A DNA stretch of 64,000 nt from Saprospiraceae bacterium (GTDB taxonomy: Bacteria > Bacteroidota > Bacteroidia > Chitinophagales > Saprospiraceae): assembly GCA_016718205.1 (NCBI GenBank), contig JADKEB010000034.1, forward strand, positions 62,001-126,000. Reading direction: 5' to 3'. This document shows, one piece after another, positions 28,871 through 39,147 of this stretch; the stretch's first letter is position 1; every line of letters begins with the position of its first letter. Below the pieces are notes generated by a model, which was not told the origin of the DNA, did not search any database, and worked only from the letters and a program-made list of their open reading frames with translations. The position numbers and the translations under genes were made by a program.

Positions 28871-29229
28871 AGAGTATGTTTAAATTTTTATGTTTGAGCG
28901 AAAGTGAGGAAATTTAATTTTGGACAAGATGACTGAATGGTCTCGTCTATGACGAGAATTGTGTAAAATACTTTACTCAATAAAGCGTTGTACTGAGCAT
29001 AGTCGAAGTAAAGAAACTGCGAAAGCCACCCATCCAATCAAATGCTTGCTTGGTTCCTTTCATTAAATCGTGATTTCGTATCACGATTATGCTTCGCACC
29101 ATTCAGTCCGGCTCGCAGCGAATACTGAATTTAACCGGTGAAGACGATTTTTTAAAAAAAATGTCTTGATCGGGACAGAAACGTCCCGGGAAGCTCAAGC
29201 ATAGCTTGATGCGGTACGACGAACGATGG
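28871..29229. repeat. Family A element, longer variant lacking its right end
   Basis: The left end AGAGTATGTTTAAATTTTTATG and GTTTGAGCGAAAGTGAGGAA match the copies at 41344 and 55022 (motifs split at the family boundary). The centre carries about 100 extra bases. Near 29195-29222, AAGCTCAAGCATAGCTTGATGCGGTACG matches the inner right part of other copies in shorter pieces (CTCAAGCATAGCTTG, GCGGTACGACGAA). The terminal CATACTCT is missing; the superoxide dismutase gene follows. Confidence 0.65.
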
Positions 29230-29250
29230 TAATATTCCTTTAGCTATTTA

Positions 29251-29859
29251 CTATATCGCACTATTGTACTTTGTTTCCACGACATTCCAGTTGACCACAT
29301 TCCAGAAAGCAGCTACATAATCTACCCTTCTGTTCTGATAGTGCAGATAGTAGGCGTGTTCCCACACATCGAGTCCAAGGATGGGAGTGCCTCCGCAACC
29401 AATACCAGTCATCAGTGGATTGTCCTGATTTGCACTACTGCATATCTCCACATGACCGTCAGCATGTGCACACAACCACGCCCAGCCAGATCCAAATCTA
29501 GTCATCGCAGCAGCTCCAAACTTCTCCATAAAAGTCTCCTTGCTTCCATAGGCAGCATCTATGGCATCAGCCAACGGACCGGAAAGTCTGCCTCTGTTTT
29601 CGGGGTTTAAAATTTCCCAAAAAAGCGAATGATTCCAGTGACCACCACCATTGTTACGTACAGGCATATTGTTCATATCAAGTCCTTTAAGTATCGTGTC
29701 AAGGTCCTGGTTTTCCAGAGCCGTGCCGGCAACAGCATTGTTCAGGTTGGTAATATATGCCTGATGATGTTTGGTATGATGAATTTCCATCGTTCTCGCA
29801 TCAAAATGCGGCTCTAGCGCATCATAATTGTATCCTAAAGCAGGAAGTGTAAAAGCCAT
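29251..29859 (-). CDS. sodB: Fe/Mn superoxide dismutase
   Basis: 202 residues, a normal length. Metal ligands are His27 (MEIHHTKHH), His77 (GGHWNHSLFW) and Asp/His in GLDVWEHAYYLHYQNRR. FGSGWAWL and the C-terminal FWNVVNW are also present. No signal peptide is present, so it is a cytosolic enzyme that dismutates superoxide. Whether iron or manganese is used cannot be decided by eye, and the symbol is a general one. The gene is followed by a repeat element, not a visible terminator. Confidence 0.95.
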   Translation of the reverse strand: MAFTLPALGYNYDALEPHFDARTMEIHHTKHHQAYITNLNNAVAGTALENQDLDTILKGLDMNNMPVRNNGGGHWNHSLFWEILNPENRGRLSGPLADAIDAAYGSKETFMEKFGAAAMTRFGSGWAWLCAHADGHVEICSSANQDNPLMTGIGCGGTPILGLDVWEHAYYLHYQNRRVDYVAAFWNVVNWNVVETKYNSAI

Positions 29860-29930
29860 ATTTTAAAATTTTAATTTTTTATTTAATGATTTTGAAACAC
29901 TAAATTGCAGCAATTGTTTTGCAAATTTCT

Positions 29931-30596
29931 CTAATACCAAACCAAAACTTCGTTTATTTTTTTTCTACTGATATCCGGAACGAGAACTTCATCCGCAGGA
30001 TAGCCAACAGGAAGCAGCAAAAAAGGCTTTTCGTTATCAGGTCTGCCCAGAATTTCCTTCAAAAAATTCATAGGACTTGGGGTGTGGGTCAAGGTAACCA
30101 AACCTGCCATGTGGATAGCAGCTATCAAAAACCCGGCAGCGATGCCTACAGATTCTGATACATAGTAGTTTTTGGATTTTGAACCATCATCTTCCAGATC
30201 ATAAGCCTTTTTGAAGATCACCATCAGGCATGGTGCAGTAGTCAGAAACTCCTTTTTCCAGTCAGTTTCAAACTTTTCCAGATCCTTGAGCCACTCTTCA
30301 GACATCCTGCCGTGATAGTTTTCATATTCTTCCTTCTCGGCTGCAACTCTGATCTTCGCCTTCAAGGCAGGATCCTTGATAACACAAAATGTCCATGGCT
30401 GCTTATGTGCTCCTGAAGGTGCAGATGCTGCTGTCATGATGATATGTTGGATTACTTCATCTGGCACTTGCATATCTAAAAAATGTCGCACTGATCTCCT
30501 CGATCTCATTTTTTGGTAAAAATCGTCCGCAGATTGGATTAATGCTTCTTCTGATGGTTTTTTAAACTCCAGTGGTATAAATCCTGATTTTCCCAT
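29931..30596 (-). CDS. Nitroreductase-family FMN oxidoreductase
   Basis: 221 residues. The nitroreductase fold is shown by MRSRRSVRHFLDMQVPDEVI (FMN phosphate-binding Arg residues), ASAPSGAHKQPWTFCVI, VSESVGIAAGFLIAAIHMAG and LLLPVGYPADE. The sequence style is closest to the iodotyrosine-deiodinase-like subgroup of the family. It would use NAD(P)H and FMN in the cytosol; the substrate is unknown. It reads in the same direction as sodB, 70 bases upstream of it, and could share its transcript. The gene is divergent from 30655. Confidence 0.85.
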   Translation of the reverse strand: MGKSGFIPLEFKKPSEEALIQSADDFYQKMRSRRSVRHFLDMQVPDEVIQHIIMTAASAPSGAHKQPWTFCVIKDPALKAKIRVAAEKEEYENYHGRMSEEWLKDLEKFETDWKKEFLTTAPCLMVIFKKAYDLEDDGSKSKNYYVSESVGIAAGFLIAAIHMAGLVTLTHTPSPMNFLKEILGRPDNEKPFLLLPVGYPADEVLVPDISRKKINEVLVWY

Positions 30597-30654
30597 TTCT
30601 TATGATTTTAAAAGCAACATTACAACAAAATTTCGATTTTCAGGTTATTAATTT

Positions 30655-31284
30655 ATGTTTCTTAGAGGAATGTATATATTGATATCAATGACTTGTCTAT
30701 CTTCAGCTTATGGGCAGTCACACTATCTTTTGTCCCGACTCGAAGCTACCAAAGACCGAAACCGTATCATCCTCAACTTTACAATCAAACAAGGTGGCTC
30801 GTGTTTTGGTATAGGCATACTGAGATCCACCAATAATAGTGATTTCGAAAAAATAGGCGAAATAGCGGGTGTATGCGGCAGTGCTGAAACAGAGCAAAAC
30901 TTTGTCTATATAGATGAAAATCCTGTGAAAAACAAAATCCACTATTACGTGCTTGAGATGGGATTTTCAGGTAAGACAGCCCCGCCTTTAGAAGCCGAAT
31001 ATTTTGATTTTGAAAAAAATAAATCCATCGTTTTTCCAAATCCGATGAATTCAGATGGAAAAATTAAATTCATCAATACAAGTCCGGGAAAATATCGCCT
31101 TTACTTATATGATATTCAAGGCAGGTTCATTTCAGACCAAAGCACGGACACGGATGAGTTTCTGGTGTATTTGACTACCGTAGATCCTGAACACTATTCC
31201 GCAAATAACAAGTACCTCTATACCATACTTAACCCCGGGGGTCAAATCATATCTTCCGGAATTTTTTATGGCGGAAAAAATTAG
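30655..31284 (+). CDS. Secreted protein with T9SS type A sorting domain
   Basis: 209 residues. A signal peptide (MYILISMTCLSSAYGQ, after a short leader) precedes a beta-rich domain of about 110 residues with two cysteines. The C-terminal T9SS-type sorting domain (about residues 120-209) contains IVFPNPMNSDGKIKF, YRLYLYDIQGRFI and a final strand, which would direct export through the type IX system. The globular part looks like a fibronectin-type or carbohydrate-binding sandwich but I cannot name a family. It is the first + strand gene after the divergent nitroreductase. Confidence 0.75.
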   Translation: MFLRGMYILISMTCLSSAYGQSHYLLSRLEATKDRNRIILNFTIKQGGSCFGIGILRSTNNSDFEKIGEIAGVCGSAETEQNFVYIDENPVKNKIHYYVLEMGFSGKTAPPLEAEYFDFEKNKSIVFPNPMNSDGKIKFINTSPGKYRLYLYDIQGRFISDQSTDTDEFLVYLTTVDPEHYSANNKYLYTILNPGGQIISSGIFYGGKN

Positions 31285-31392
31285 CATGATATTTTTACAA
31301 TAAAGAGTATCAGGTCAAACGTTAAAGAATGATGGGCATGATTGTGATATAGCCACAATGGAAGTATTTCAAATATGCTCTACAACTAAATC

Positions 31393-31836
31393 ATGAGATA
31401 TGATAATATTACCGGCATACTTGGGGCTGTCATTTTTTTTACTTTTATCGGGTGTGCCATTGAAGATAATACAGGGGTAAAAGTGGAGTTTACTAAAGTA
31501 GTCGGTCAATACAGCGGAAGCTCAGTTACATGCGAAATCAGTAGTCCGTCTCGGGACAGTATATGCACTCCTTCCTTTACTAATCAGTTGAAAGTAATAC
31601 TTTATGACCTCAATACCATTGTCATAGCTGATGATAAAAAATTGTTTCCCCAACAACGATTGTCGTATAAAGACACTGAAACCAAATCCAACAAAAGAAT
31701 CCATAAATTCATCTCTACGGACTCTATTGATGTAATACTCACATATGACGAATTTATGAATAAAATCAAGGTTGTAGGCCATGATACTATTTTAGGCAAA
31801 AAACTTTCCAGGTCTTTTTCAGGTGTAAAAGATTAG
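31393..31836 (+). CDS. Small lipoprotein, function unknown
   Basis: 147 residues. The N-terminus ILGAVIFFTFIGC gives Cys21 as a lipobox cysteine. The mature part is beta-rich (VVGQYSGSSVTCEI, LKVILYDLNTIVIAD, SIDVILTYDEFMNKIKVV), the pattern of a small lipocalin-like or META-like barrel. I recognise no family. It stands between the T9SS cargo gene and the large GH13 gene and may be co-transcribed with either. Confidence 0.65.
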   Translation: MRYDNITGILGAVIFFTFIGCAIEDNTGVKVEFTKVVGQYSGSSVTCEISSPSRDSICTPSFTNQLKVILYDLNTIVIADDKKLFPQQRLSYKDTETKSNKRIHKFISTDSIDVILTYDEFMNKIKVVGHDTILGKKLSRSFSGVKD

Positions 31837-31964
31837 AGTCACTAAAAAAAAAGGGGGCAGCTTTCAATTTTAACAATTTTCTTATCTGTTTTCACCACAA
31901 TGATGAAAACAATATTTATATTTACACTGTTATTGTCATTTTTACAATAAGTAAAAACCTGATC

Positions 31965-34900
31965 ATGCGCCACATCATCCTGCTTTTCACCTTTTTTAAT
32001 GTATTTTACCTTCACGCTCAGATAGTTACGCTAAGTCCGCAAGGTGCCGGTCCCGAAGAATCGGTCACTCTGACTTTTGATGCCAATGAAGGGAATAAAG
32101 AACTCATAGGTGCATCAAAAGTGTATCTCCACCATGGTATAGTCACTGACAAAGTCAATGGCACTGCCTGGAAATATGTCAAAGGAAACTGGGGCAAAGA
32201 TGATGGCATCGGAGAGATGACTAAGGTAGAAGGACAAACCAATAAATGGCAATTCACTTTTTCACCTACTCTAAGAGCTTATTTCGGAGTGCCGGCTGGT
32301 GAAAATATCTTCAGAGTTTCCTGTGTTTTTCGTTCTGCAGATGGCACCAAAAAAGGAACCATTGCACCCGGAGAATATGGCTGGGGCACTGTCGCTTCCA
32401 ATAACGACGTTTATATCAATCTCAATGTTGCCAACTACATCTCCATTCTTTCACCGACTGGAAATGAGTCGATCATCAATGAAGGAGAATCTGTCAATTT
32501 TTCAGTAGAAGCTTCTTCAGCCGCCACTGAAATGAAATTGTGGCTCGATGACGGCAATGGGTTTAACAATGTCGCCACCGTAAATGGAAATAAGACCCTT
32601 CAATATCAGTACAAACCCTCCTCTACTTTAAATCTAAAAATCAAGGTTACAGCAAATATCAACGGGCAGACACTGGAAACTACGAAAAATCACGCCATCA
32701 TAGTTAAAAAACCAAGTCCAGTAGCTCCTGTACCATTTGGAATGAAAAATGGCATTAACTACTTAGCCGGTGATCCAACAAAAGCAATTCTGGTACTGCT
32801 TGCACCCGAAAAGGATTTTGTTTTTCTGGTAGGCGATATGACCGACTGGCAGATAAAACCGGAATACCAGATGAAAAAGTCTCCCGATGGAAAAAAATTC
32901 TGGATAGAATTACAAAATCTCACATCAGGAAAACCTTATGTTTTCCAATACTGGATCGATGGCAATCTAAAAATAGCTGATCCGTTTGCTGATCAGATTG
33001 CAGACCCCTGGAATGATAAAGACATAGAGCAAAGTGTATATCCAAATTTGCCTGTCTATACCCGGGTGGACTTGGGAATAGCTTCTGTGCTGACCACAGG
33101 CCAATCTTCCTATCAATGGGCCAATGCAGAATCCGCATGGAAACAGCCGGATGTAAACCACTTAGTCATTTATGAGCTGCATGTCAGAGACTTTATAGGC
33201 TCCCACAATTTTAAAGATCTTACAGACACCCTCACCTACTTAAAAAGGCTCGGCGTCAATGCCATAGAATTGATGCCTGTCAACGAATTTGAAGGCAATA
33301 ATTCCTGGGGATATAACCCATCATTTTTCTTTGCTGTGGACAAGTATTATGGACCAAAGGAACAGCTGAAAAAATTTATTGAAACAGCACATCAGCATGG
33401 TATAGCCGTCATTACAGATCTGGTACTCAATCATGCTTTCGGTCAATGTCCCCTTGTTCAGATGTATTTTGACAAATCAGCCAACAAACCCGCTGCCAAC
33501 AATCCTTGGTTCAATAGAGAATATGTAGGACAATACCAATGGGGCTACGACTTCAACCACCAGAGCAGTTACACTGAAGAATTTATGGACGAAGTCAACA
33601 GGTATTGGGTGGAAGAATTTCATTTTGATGGCTTCAGGTTTGATTTCACAAAGGGATTTACCAACAATGCTCCAGGCGGAAGTATAGATGGATTTGATGC
33701 TTCAAGAATTACGATTTTAAAGAGAATGGCAGATAAAATATGGCAGACAAATCCGAAATCATACATCATACTGGAACATTGGGCTCCACAAAGTGAAGAA
33801 AACATTTTGGGTAATTATGGTATGAAGATGTGGAGAAACAAGTCTTATGACTATGTGCCGGCCACAGTTGGTAACACTGTCGGTTCATTTTCCAATATGG
33901 ATGCTACTTCTCACGTAGCTTTTTACAATAGCCACGACGAAAGACGGATTGCAGAACACTGTCTCACTGAAGGCAGATCAGCAGAAGGCTACAACATAAA
34001 AGATACCTTAGTGATGTTGGAAAGGGTCAAGATGGCAGCAGCGTTTACTTATCTCCAACCCGGACCGAAGATGATCTGGCAATTTGATGAGTTAGGATAT
34101 GATATAGACATCGATCTAAATGGCAGAACGGGCCGGAAACCACAAGTCTGGGGACCTAACAGCCTGAATTATTACACCAGTCCTGATAGACAAAATATTT
34201 ACACAACTTATCAGAATCTATTAAAAATACGTCATACCATTGGCGCAGAAAACCTCGCTACAGCAACAAAAAATCATCAGTTTTCAGGAGATACCAGGAG
34301 ATTGGTCTTCAATACCAATGATACCGACCTTGTTGTCATTGGTAATTTTGGGATGACACAAAACTCTATCTCCGCCGAATTTACTCAAACGGGAAAATGG
34401 TACAACTATTTTGCAGGTGACTCCATGACGGTAACGAATACCTCTGCCCCTGTCAACTTAAAAGCCGGCGAATGGCATATCTTCACAAACAAAAGACTGT
34501 CGGAAGGACTTCCCGGAGTAGTGAGTGTATATGAGAATCCTGTCACGGTCACTCCATTTCCTTTTAAGGCAAATCAGGAAATCACGATTCGGTTTGATGC
34601 ATCAAAGGCTTTTCCGGGCAATACATCAGGACTTAAAGGTTCCGATAAAGTTTATTTACATTCAGGCCTTTTATTGGGAAATGCCACATCATCGGCCTTG
34701 ACCAACATGGTAGGAAATCTTAAGGATGACGGTGTAGGTCAGATGACCAAAGTCTCCGATGATATATGGGAAATAAAGTTAGTACCAAATCAATACTTCA
34801 AAACAAATGTAGGTCAGGAGATTTCTCAAATCGGCATGTGGTTTAGAAATGGTGATAACACAAACCAAGGTTTTGGCTTTAAAAATAAACTGGTATATTA

Positions 34901-35588
34901 TAACGTTTTGTCATCTCTCCCCATTGTCTATATCTCACCGGCAGGATTTAGTGCAGACAATGAAATCACTGTCGTATTTAATGCCAGAGAAGGCAATAGA
35001 GAGCTTGTAGGCGCCCAGAAAGTATATATGCACAGTGGAGTTAGCACTTTAAATAACACATCTCCTGAAGCTTCTGCATGGAGTAAGGTAGTAGGTAACT
35101 GGGGAAAAGATGATGGTGTAGGATTGATGACAAAAGTCCCGGGAGAGACTGACAAATGGCAGATAAAACTGAAACCAAAAAACTATTTCAATATGGCATC
35201 CGGCGATTTTCCATATTGGATATCTGCGGTATTTAGAGATGCTTCGGGAAGTAAAAAAGGTACTACGAGCCCCGGACCAATCGACAATGGATTTGTGGCA
35301 ATTAATCAGGACTATTTTATAAAGAATACAGGTATTGTCAATATTAATGACCTAAGTCATACCAATATAACGATTCACCCAAATCCAACTACAGGTATCC
35401 TTCGGTTTAAAGGATTGGAAGGGAAGGCTCTCCTTAAAATTTACAATATAGAAGGTCGGCAAGTGCACCAAATAGTAGTGACTGATGATACTGATACAGA
35501 TGTAAGTGCTTTAAAGAGTGGTCTGTTTTTCTTCAGCCTCACTCAGGGAAGCAATATCAAAACTGGAAAATTGGTGGTAACACAATAA
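31965..35588 (+). CDS. Secreted multidomain GH13 alpha-amylase-family enzyme with T9SS sorting domain
   Basis: 1207 residues, signal peptide (HIILLFTFFNVFYLHAQ). The order is: an N-terminal module (about 20-150); a second beta-sandwich (to about 265); a CBM48/E-set-like segment (about 275-350: FVFLVGDMTDWQIKPEYQMK); the GH13 barrel (about 370-800) with FDGFRFDFTKGF, YIILEHWAP and FYNSHDERR giving Asp560, Glu604 and Asp658 as the catalytic trio; then two more copies related to the N-terminal module (about 855-985 and 988-1110); and a T9SS domain (IHPNPTTGILRF, about 1135 on). It would act on alpha-glucans outside the cell. Linkage specificity cannot be told from the sequence. Confidence 0.92.
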   Translation: MRHIILLFTFFNVFYLHAQIVTLSPQGAGPEESVTLTFDANEGNKELIGASKVYLHHGIVTDKVNGTAWKYVKGNWGKDDGIGEMTKVEGQTNKWQFTFSPTLRAYFGVPAGENIFRVSCVFRSADGTKKGTIAPGEYGWGTVASNNDVYINLNVANYISILSPTGNESIINEGESVNFSVEASSAATEMKLWLDDGNGFNNVATVNGNKTLQYQYKPSSTLNLKIKVTANINGQTLETTKNHAIIVKKPSPVAPVPFGMKNGINYLAGDPTKAILVLLAPEKDFVFLVGDMTDWQIKPEYQMKKSPDGKKFWIELQNLTSGKPYVFQYWIDGNLKIADPFADQIADPWNDKDIEQSVYPNLPVYTRVDLGIASVLTTGQSSYQWANAESAWKQPDVNHLVIYELHVRDFIGSHNFKDLTDTLTYLKRLGVNAIELMPVNEFEGNNSWGYNPSFFFAVDKYYGPKEQLKKFIETAHQHGIAVITDLVLNHAFGQCPLVQMYFDKSANKPAANNPWFNREYVGQYQWGYDFNHQSSYTEEFMDEVNRYWVEEFHFDGFRFDFTKGFTNNAPGGSIDGFDASRITILKRMADKIWQTNPKSYIILEHWAPQSEENILGNYGMKMWRNKSYDYVPATVGNTVGSFSNMDATSHVAFYNSHDERRIAEHCLTEGRSAEGYNIKDTLVMLERVKMAAAFTYLQPGPKMIWQFDELGYDIDIDLNGRTGRKPQVWGPNSLNYYTSPDRQNIYTTYQNLLKIRHTIGAENLATATKNHQFSGDTRRLVFNTNDTDLVVIGNFGMTQNSISAEFTQTGKWYNYFAGDSMTVTNTSAPVNLKAGEWHIFTNKRLSEGLPGVVSVYENPVTVTPFPFKANQEITIRFDASKAFPGNTSGLKGSDKVYLHSGLLLGNATSSALTNMVGNLKDDGVGQMTKVSDDIWEIKLVPNQYFKTNVGQEISQIGMWFRNGDNTNQGFGFKNKLVYYNVLSSLPIVYISPAGFSADNEITVVFNAREGNRELVGAQKVYMHSGVSTLNNTSPEASAWSKVVGNWGKDDGVGLMTKVPGETDKWQIKLKPKNYFNMASGDFPYWISAVFRDASGSKKGTTSPGPIDNGFVAINQDYFIKNTGIVNINDLSHTNITIHPNPTTGILRFKGLEGKALLKIYNIEGRQVHQIVVTDDTDTDVSALKSGLFFFSLTQGSNIKTGKLVVTQ

Positions 35589-35620
35589 AGTACACTTTAT
35601 GTGACCTTAACTTGTTCTGA

Positions 35621-37030
35621 TCAATTAAACATAGACGATTTCAAAATGATCAGATCGAGTAATCCTTGCAAATCCTGTTGTGAAGTAAATGGGTTCATGA
35701 TACTGACGCGCAGATATACTTTATTGTTGAGCATAGTTTGGACAATATAGTAAGAACCATCTTCCAGCAATGCTTGCCTGATTCTTTTATTGGTTTCATT
35801 GTCTTTATCCGGATCTGATGATGTCAGACGAAAACAAACTATATTGGATTCCGGATGGACAGCTATCTCCATATTATCCGTGTTTGAAATCAACTCAGCA
35901 AATATTTGAGCAAGATCATAGCATTTGTCTATATACTCGCCGAAAACTTCTATACCATAATTGGCAATCAAGGCATATATCCTCGAGCTCAGCATGATTT
36001 TAGTGCACTCCATAGTACGCTTGCCGTAGTTATACCATTCTTCAGTACTGTCACTCCAGAGATATTGGGCTTTTTGAGCAAAAGTCTTGTAACTGTCTTC
36101 TGGTTTTCTGAAAAACAACATCGTAGTGAGTGACGGAGTCATCATCATCTTGTGTGCATCCACAGTGATGCTATGCGCCAGTTCGCATCCACGCATCAGA
36201 TGTTTGTATTTCTCAGAAAATACCGCTGGTCCTCCATGAGCAGCATCAATGTGATACCATAAATCATGCTTTTGACAAAAGTGTCCGATTGATGTAAGAT
36301 CGTCGTATATACCTGTAGAAGTGGTAGGTGCGCTGCCCACAACACCCAGGACAATGATGCCTTCTGATGTAGCCTTTTGATAGAGTGGTTCCAGAAATTC
36401 CGTCTTCATTTTATAATGATCGTCCACTGGTACCTTAATGATGCCTGCATCACCCCAACCCATCACTCTTACTGCCCTGTCTATACAATAATGTGCTTCT
36501 TCCGACACCATAAAAGCATATTTTTCGTTTTGACCTTCTTGCCATATTTCTTCCGTAGCCTTTGCATTGCGGGCACAAATCAGGGCCGTCAGATTGGCTA
36601 ACGTGCCTCCGGAAGTGATGATGCCATCGCCTGTATCAAAGCCAAAATAACTTTTGAAAGTATCAATGACTAATCTTTCGAGCGTTGATGATGCTGCTGA
36701 CATCTCATAAATAGCTCCGCCACTATTGAGCATCAAACCTTCAAAGCCTGCAAGGGCCGCGAGAGGCGCCGGAGCACTGACCTGATGACCGATATATCTT
36801 GGATGTTGTATCCGGATAGAGTTGCTGATGAGTTCTTTAAAATATTGCTCCGGGTCGCCAAATTTTTTATTCTTCCAGTTTTCATAATTTTTGTCCGGTT
36901 GAATATAATCAATGACTTTTTCCGGAATTCCTGAAAGATTTGCAGCAAGATTATCTGCCAGCAAATCCACTAAGAAATGACCTGATTTTCTAAAAGATTC
37001 CGGGTCATAGACTCTATCAAGTAGTGACAT
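35621..37030 (-). CDS. PLP-dependent group II amino acid decarboxylase
   Basis: 469 residues. The fold-type I decarboxylase signature includes GIITSGGTLANLTALICARN, WYHIDAAHGGPAVFSEKY and TVDAHKMMMTPS, whose lysine forms the Schiff base with pyridoxal phosphate. The N-terminus (DNLAANLSGIPEKV and HPRYIGHQVSAPAP) resembles the aromatic-amino-acid/diaminobutyrate decarboxylase group. The substrate cannot be decided; tyrosine, tryptophan, glutamate or diaminobutyrate are all possible. It is cytosolic and convergent with the GH13 gene, with about 30 bases between them and no clear terminator. Confidence 0.87.
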   Translation of the reverse strand: MSLLDRVYDPESFRKSGHFLVDLLADNLAANLSGIPEKVIDYIQPDKNYENWKNKKFGDPEQYFKELISNSIRIQHPRYIGHQVSAPAPLAALAGFEGLMLNSGGAIYEMSAASSTLERLVIDTFKSYFGFDTGDGIITSGGTLANLTALICARNAKATEEIWQEGQNEKYAFMVSEEAHYCIDRAVRVMGWGDAGIIKVPVDDHYKMKTEFLEPLYQKATSEGIIVLGVVGSAPTTSTGIYDDLTSIGHFCQKHDLWYHIDAAHGGPAVFSEKYKHLMRGCELAHSITVDAHKMMMTPSLTTMLFFRKPEDSYKTFAQKAQYLWSDSTEEWYNYGKRTMECTKIMLSSRIYALIANYGIEVFGEYIDKCYDLAQIFAELISNTDNMEIAVHPESNIVCFRLTSSDPDKDNETNKRIRQALLEDGSYYIVQTMLNNKVYLRVSIMNPFTSQQDLQGLLDLIILKSSMFN

Positions 37031-37117
37031 AAAATTGAATTAATTTAAGAAACTATTGTTACTGTATATAATAGTAAGTTTAAGAAAATAATTTGTCTTT
37101 AAGGAACACAACTATTT

Positions 37118-39016
37118 TTAATATGCTCTGTCGTCGCTATTTTTCATGTAATTCATGAAAGCCCTATTGACAACTCGCACACCTCCCGGCGTAGGGTAAT
37201 TGCCTGAGAAATACCAGTCCCCCTTATGATTCGGACATGCAATATGAAGGTCGTCAATGCTCTGATAGATCACTTGTACATCTGGTATGATATCTTCAGG
37301 AGTTACAAGCTCAGATATTTTTGCAGAAATCTGGTCGTCAGTGTATTGGTCATACAGCAGCTTTACCTGATTTGTCATTTGTTCCATCGGCAGCTTTTCC
37401 TGTTCAAGACAATTGTCATACACTTCCTGCATCATATGATTCTTTCCGTCCTGGTTAAGCAATTCGACCAATGCTCTGAAAGCTACAAATTCCTTCAATT
37501 TGCTCATATCTATTCCGTAACAATCGGGATACCTTATCTGTGGGGCAGATGAGACTATGATGATCTTTTTGGGCTTTAACGTAGATAAGATATATACAAT
37601 ACTTTCCTTTAATGTAGTCCCCCTCACTATGCTGTCATCTATCAGTACTATGGTGTCTACTTCATTTTCGACGATACCATAGGTCACGTCATACACATGT
37701 GACACCATCTGTCCTCTGGATGCATCATCAGCTATAAATGTTCTGAGTTTTTCATCCTTCACAGCGAGTTTTTCTGATCTTACAGCTATATTTAGAATCT
37801 TGTTCAGAGTGGTTTCTGTGAGCGTCCCATCGAGTAAATGTTGTTGGATCTTATTCTGTTTTATTTCATTCAGCTTTTGTTCCAGGCCTTTGATCATCCC
37901 AAAATATGCCACTTCTGCGGTATTGGGAATAAATGAAAATACAGTATTTTCCAAATCATAATGTACAGCCTTCAATATCTTGTCAGCAAGCAGCTCACCG
38001 AGTTTTTTGCGTTCTAAGTAGATATCCCGGTCTGTACCACGACTAAAATAAATTCTCTCAAAGCTACAAGGACTGGGTTGAGTTGGTTCTTTACAAAGCT
38101 CCTCAGTAACTACTCCATTCTTTTTGATGATAAGCGCATGACCGGGCTTTAATTCATGTACCTGAAAATACCTGATATTCAGGCTTGTTTGTATTGCGGG
38201 TCGTTCTGATGCTACCACAACTATTTCATCATCATGATAATAAAAAGCTGGTCTGATCCCTGCAGGATCCCGAAACACAAAAGCATCACCATGACCTATC
38301 AGCCCTGCCATCACATATCCTCCGTCAAATTTTCTGGAAGACCTTTGCAATAGTCGCTGCACATCCAAATGGTCAGCTATAAGTCCATTGATCTGCTGAT
38401 TACTAAATCCTTCCGGCTTAAACCAATTGAACAATCGCTGTACTTCGTCATCAAGGAAGTGTCCTATTTTTTCCAATACCGTCACTGTATCTGATTTTTC
38501 CTTAGGATACTGCCCAAAGGACAATAGTTCAGCAAACATCTCATCCACATTGGTCAGATTAAAATTTCCGGCCAACACAAGATTTCTTGAAATCCAGTTG
38601 TTCTGTCTTAAAAACGGGTGTACGGTTTCAATAGTATTTGCCCCATGTGTTCCATATCTTAAGTGACCTAACAACAATTCACCGGTATAAGGTTTATTCT
38701 CCTTAAGCCACTGCGGGTCATTGAGCTGTTCTTTGGTGATGTCCGTAAAATGCGAAAAAACTCCTTCAAATAAATCCTTGAGATATTGTGGACTATTGCT
38801 GCGCCGACGACTGATGTATCTTGTGCCAGGAGTAGAGTCCAGCTTGATGGTAACCAATCCTGCTCCGTCCTGACCTCGGTTACGCTGTTTTTGTAGTAAC
38901 AGGTTCATCTTATTGAGACCATATAGAGCTGTTCCGTATTTTTTATGGTAATAGTCAAGTGGTTTAAGGAGTCGGATTAATGCCAGCCCGCATTCGTGTT
39001 TTATCTGGTCGCTCAT
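37118..39016 (-). CDS. purF: Amidophosphoribosyltransferase (PurF-type)
   Basis: 632 residues, longer than Escherichia coli PurF (about 500) but typical of Bacteroidota members. The N-terminal glutaminase has its nucleophile at Cys9 (KHECGLALIRLL). RNRGQDGAGLV and HLRYGTHG are the usual glutaminase motifs. The phosphoribosyl-transferase half has the PRPP loop IVLIDDSIVRGTTLKE and an upstream FSRGTDRDIYLERK. It catalyses the first step of purine synthesis, PRPP plus glutamine to phosphoribosylamine. A TACCTTTG box lies upstream on the same strand (39049-39056). Confidence 0.9.
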   Translation of the reverse strand: MSDQIKHECGLALIRLLKPLDYYHKKYGTALYGLNKMNLLLQKQRNRGQDGAGLVTIKLDSTPGTRYISRRRSNSPQYLKDLFEGVFSHFTDITKEQLNDPQWLKENKPYTGELLLGHLRYGTHGANTIETVHPFLRQNNWISRNLVLAGNFNLTNVDEMFAELLSFGQYPKEKSDTVTVLEKIGHFLDDEVQRLFNWFKPEGFSNQQINGLIADHLDVQRLLQRSSRKFDGGYVMAGLIGHGDAFVFRDPAGIRPAFYYHDDEIVVVASERPAIQTSLNIRYFQVHELKPGHALIIKKNGVVTEELCKEPTQPSPCSFERIYFSRGTDRDIYLERKKLGELLADKILKAVHYDLENTVFSFIPNTAEVAYFGMIKGLEQKLNEIKQNKIQQHLLDGTLTETTLNKILNIAVRSEKLAVKDEKLRTFIADDASRGQMVSHVYDVTYGIVENEVDTIVLIDDSIVRGTTLKESIVYILSTLKPKKIIIVSSAPQIRYPDCYGIDMSKLKEFVAFRALVELLNQDGKNHMMQEVYDNCLEQEKLPMEQMTNQVKLLYDQYTDDQISAKISELVTPEDIIPDVQVIYQSIDDLHIACPNHKGDWYFSGNYPTPGGVRVVNRAFMNYMKNSDDRAY

Positions 39017-39048
39017 GTAAGAGGTTTAATTCATTTCAGATGGTGCGG

Positions 39049-39056
39049 CAAAGGTA
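39049..39056 (-). promoter_or_regulatory. Putative -7 promoter box for purF
   Basis: Minus strand TACCTTTG matches TAnnTTTG, 33 bases before the ATG at 39016. Confidence 0.45.
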
Positions 39057-39147
39057 AGTTTATCTTTTTTACTTAAAGTAAAATTGATTCAAATATTTGG
39101 AATTATAATTGGCCACCTAGTGCTCTGTCCTGATAAAAAGTTAAGGC

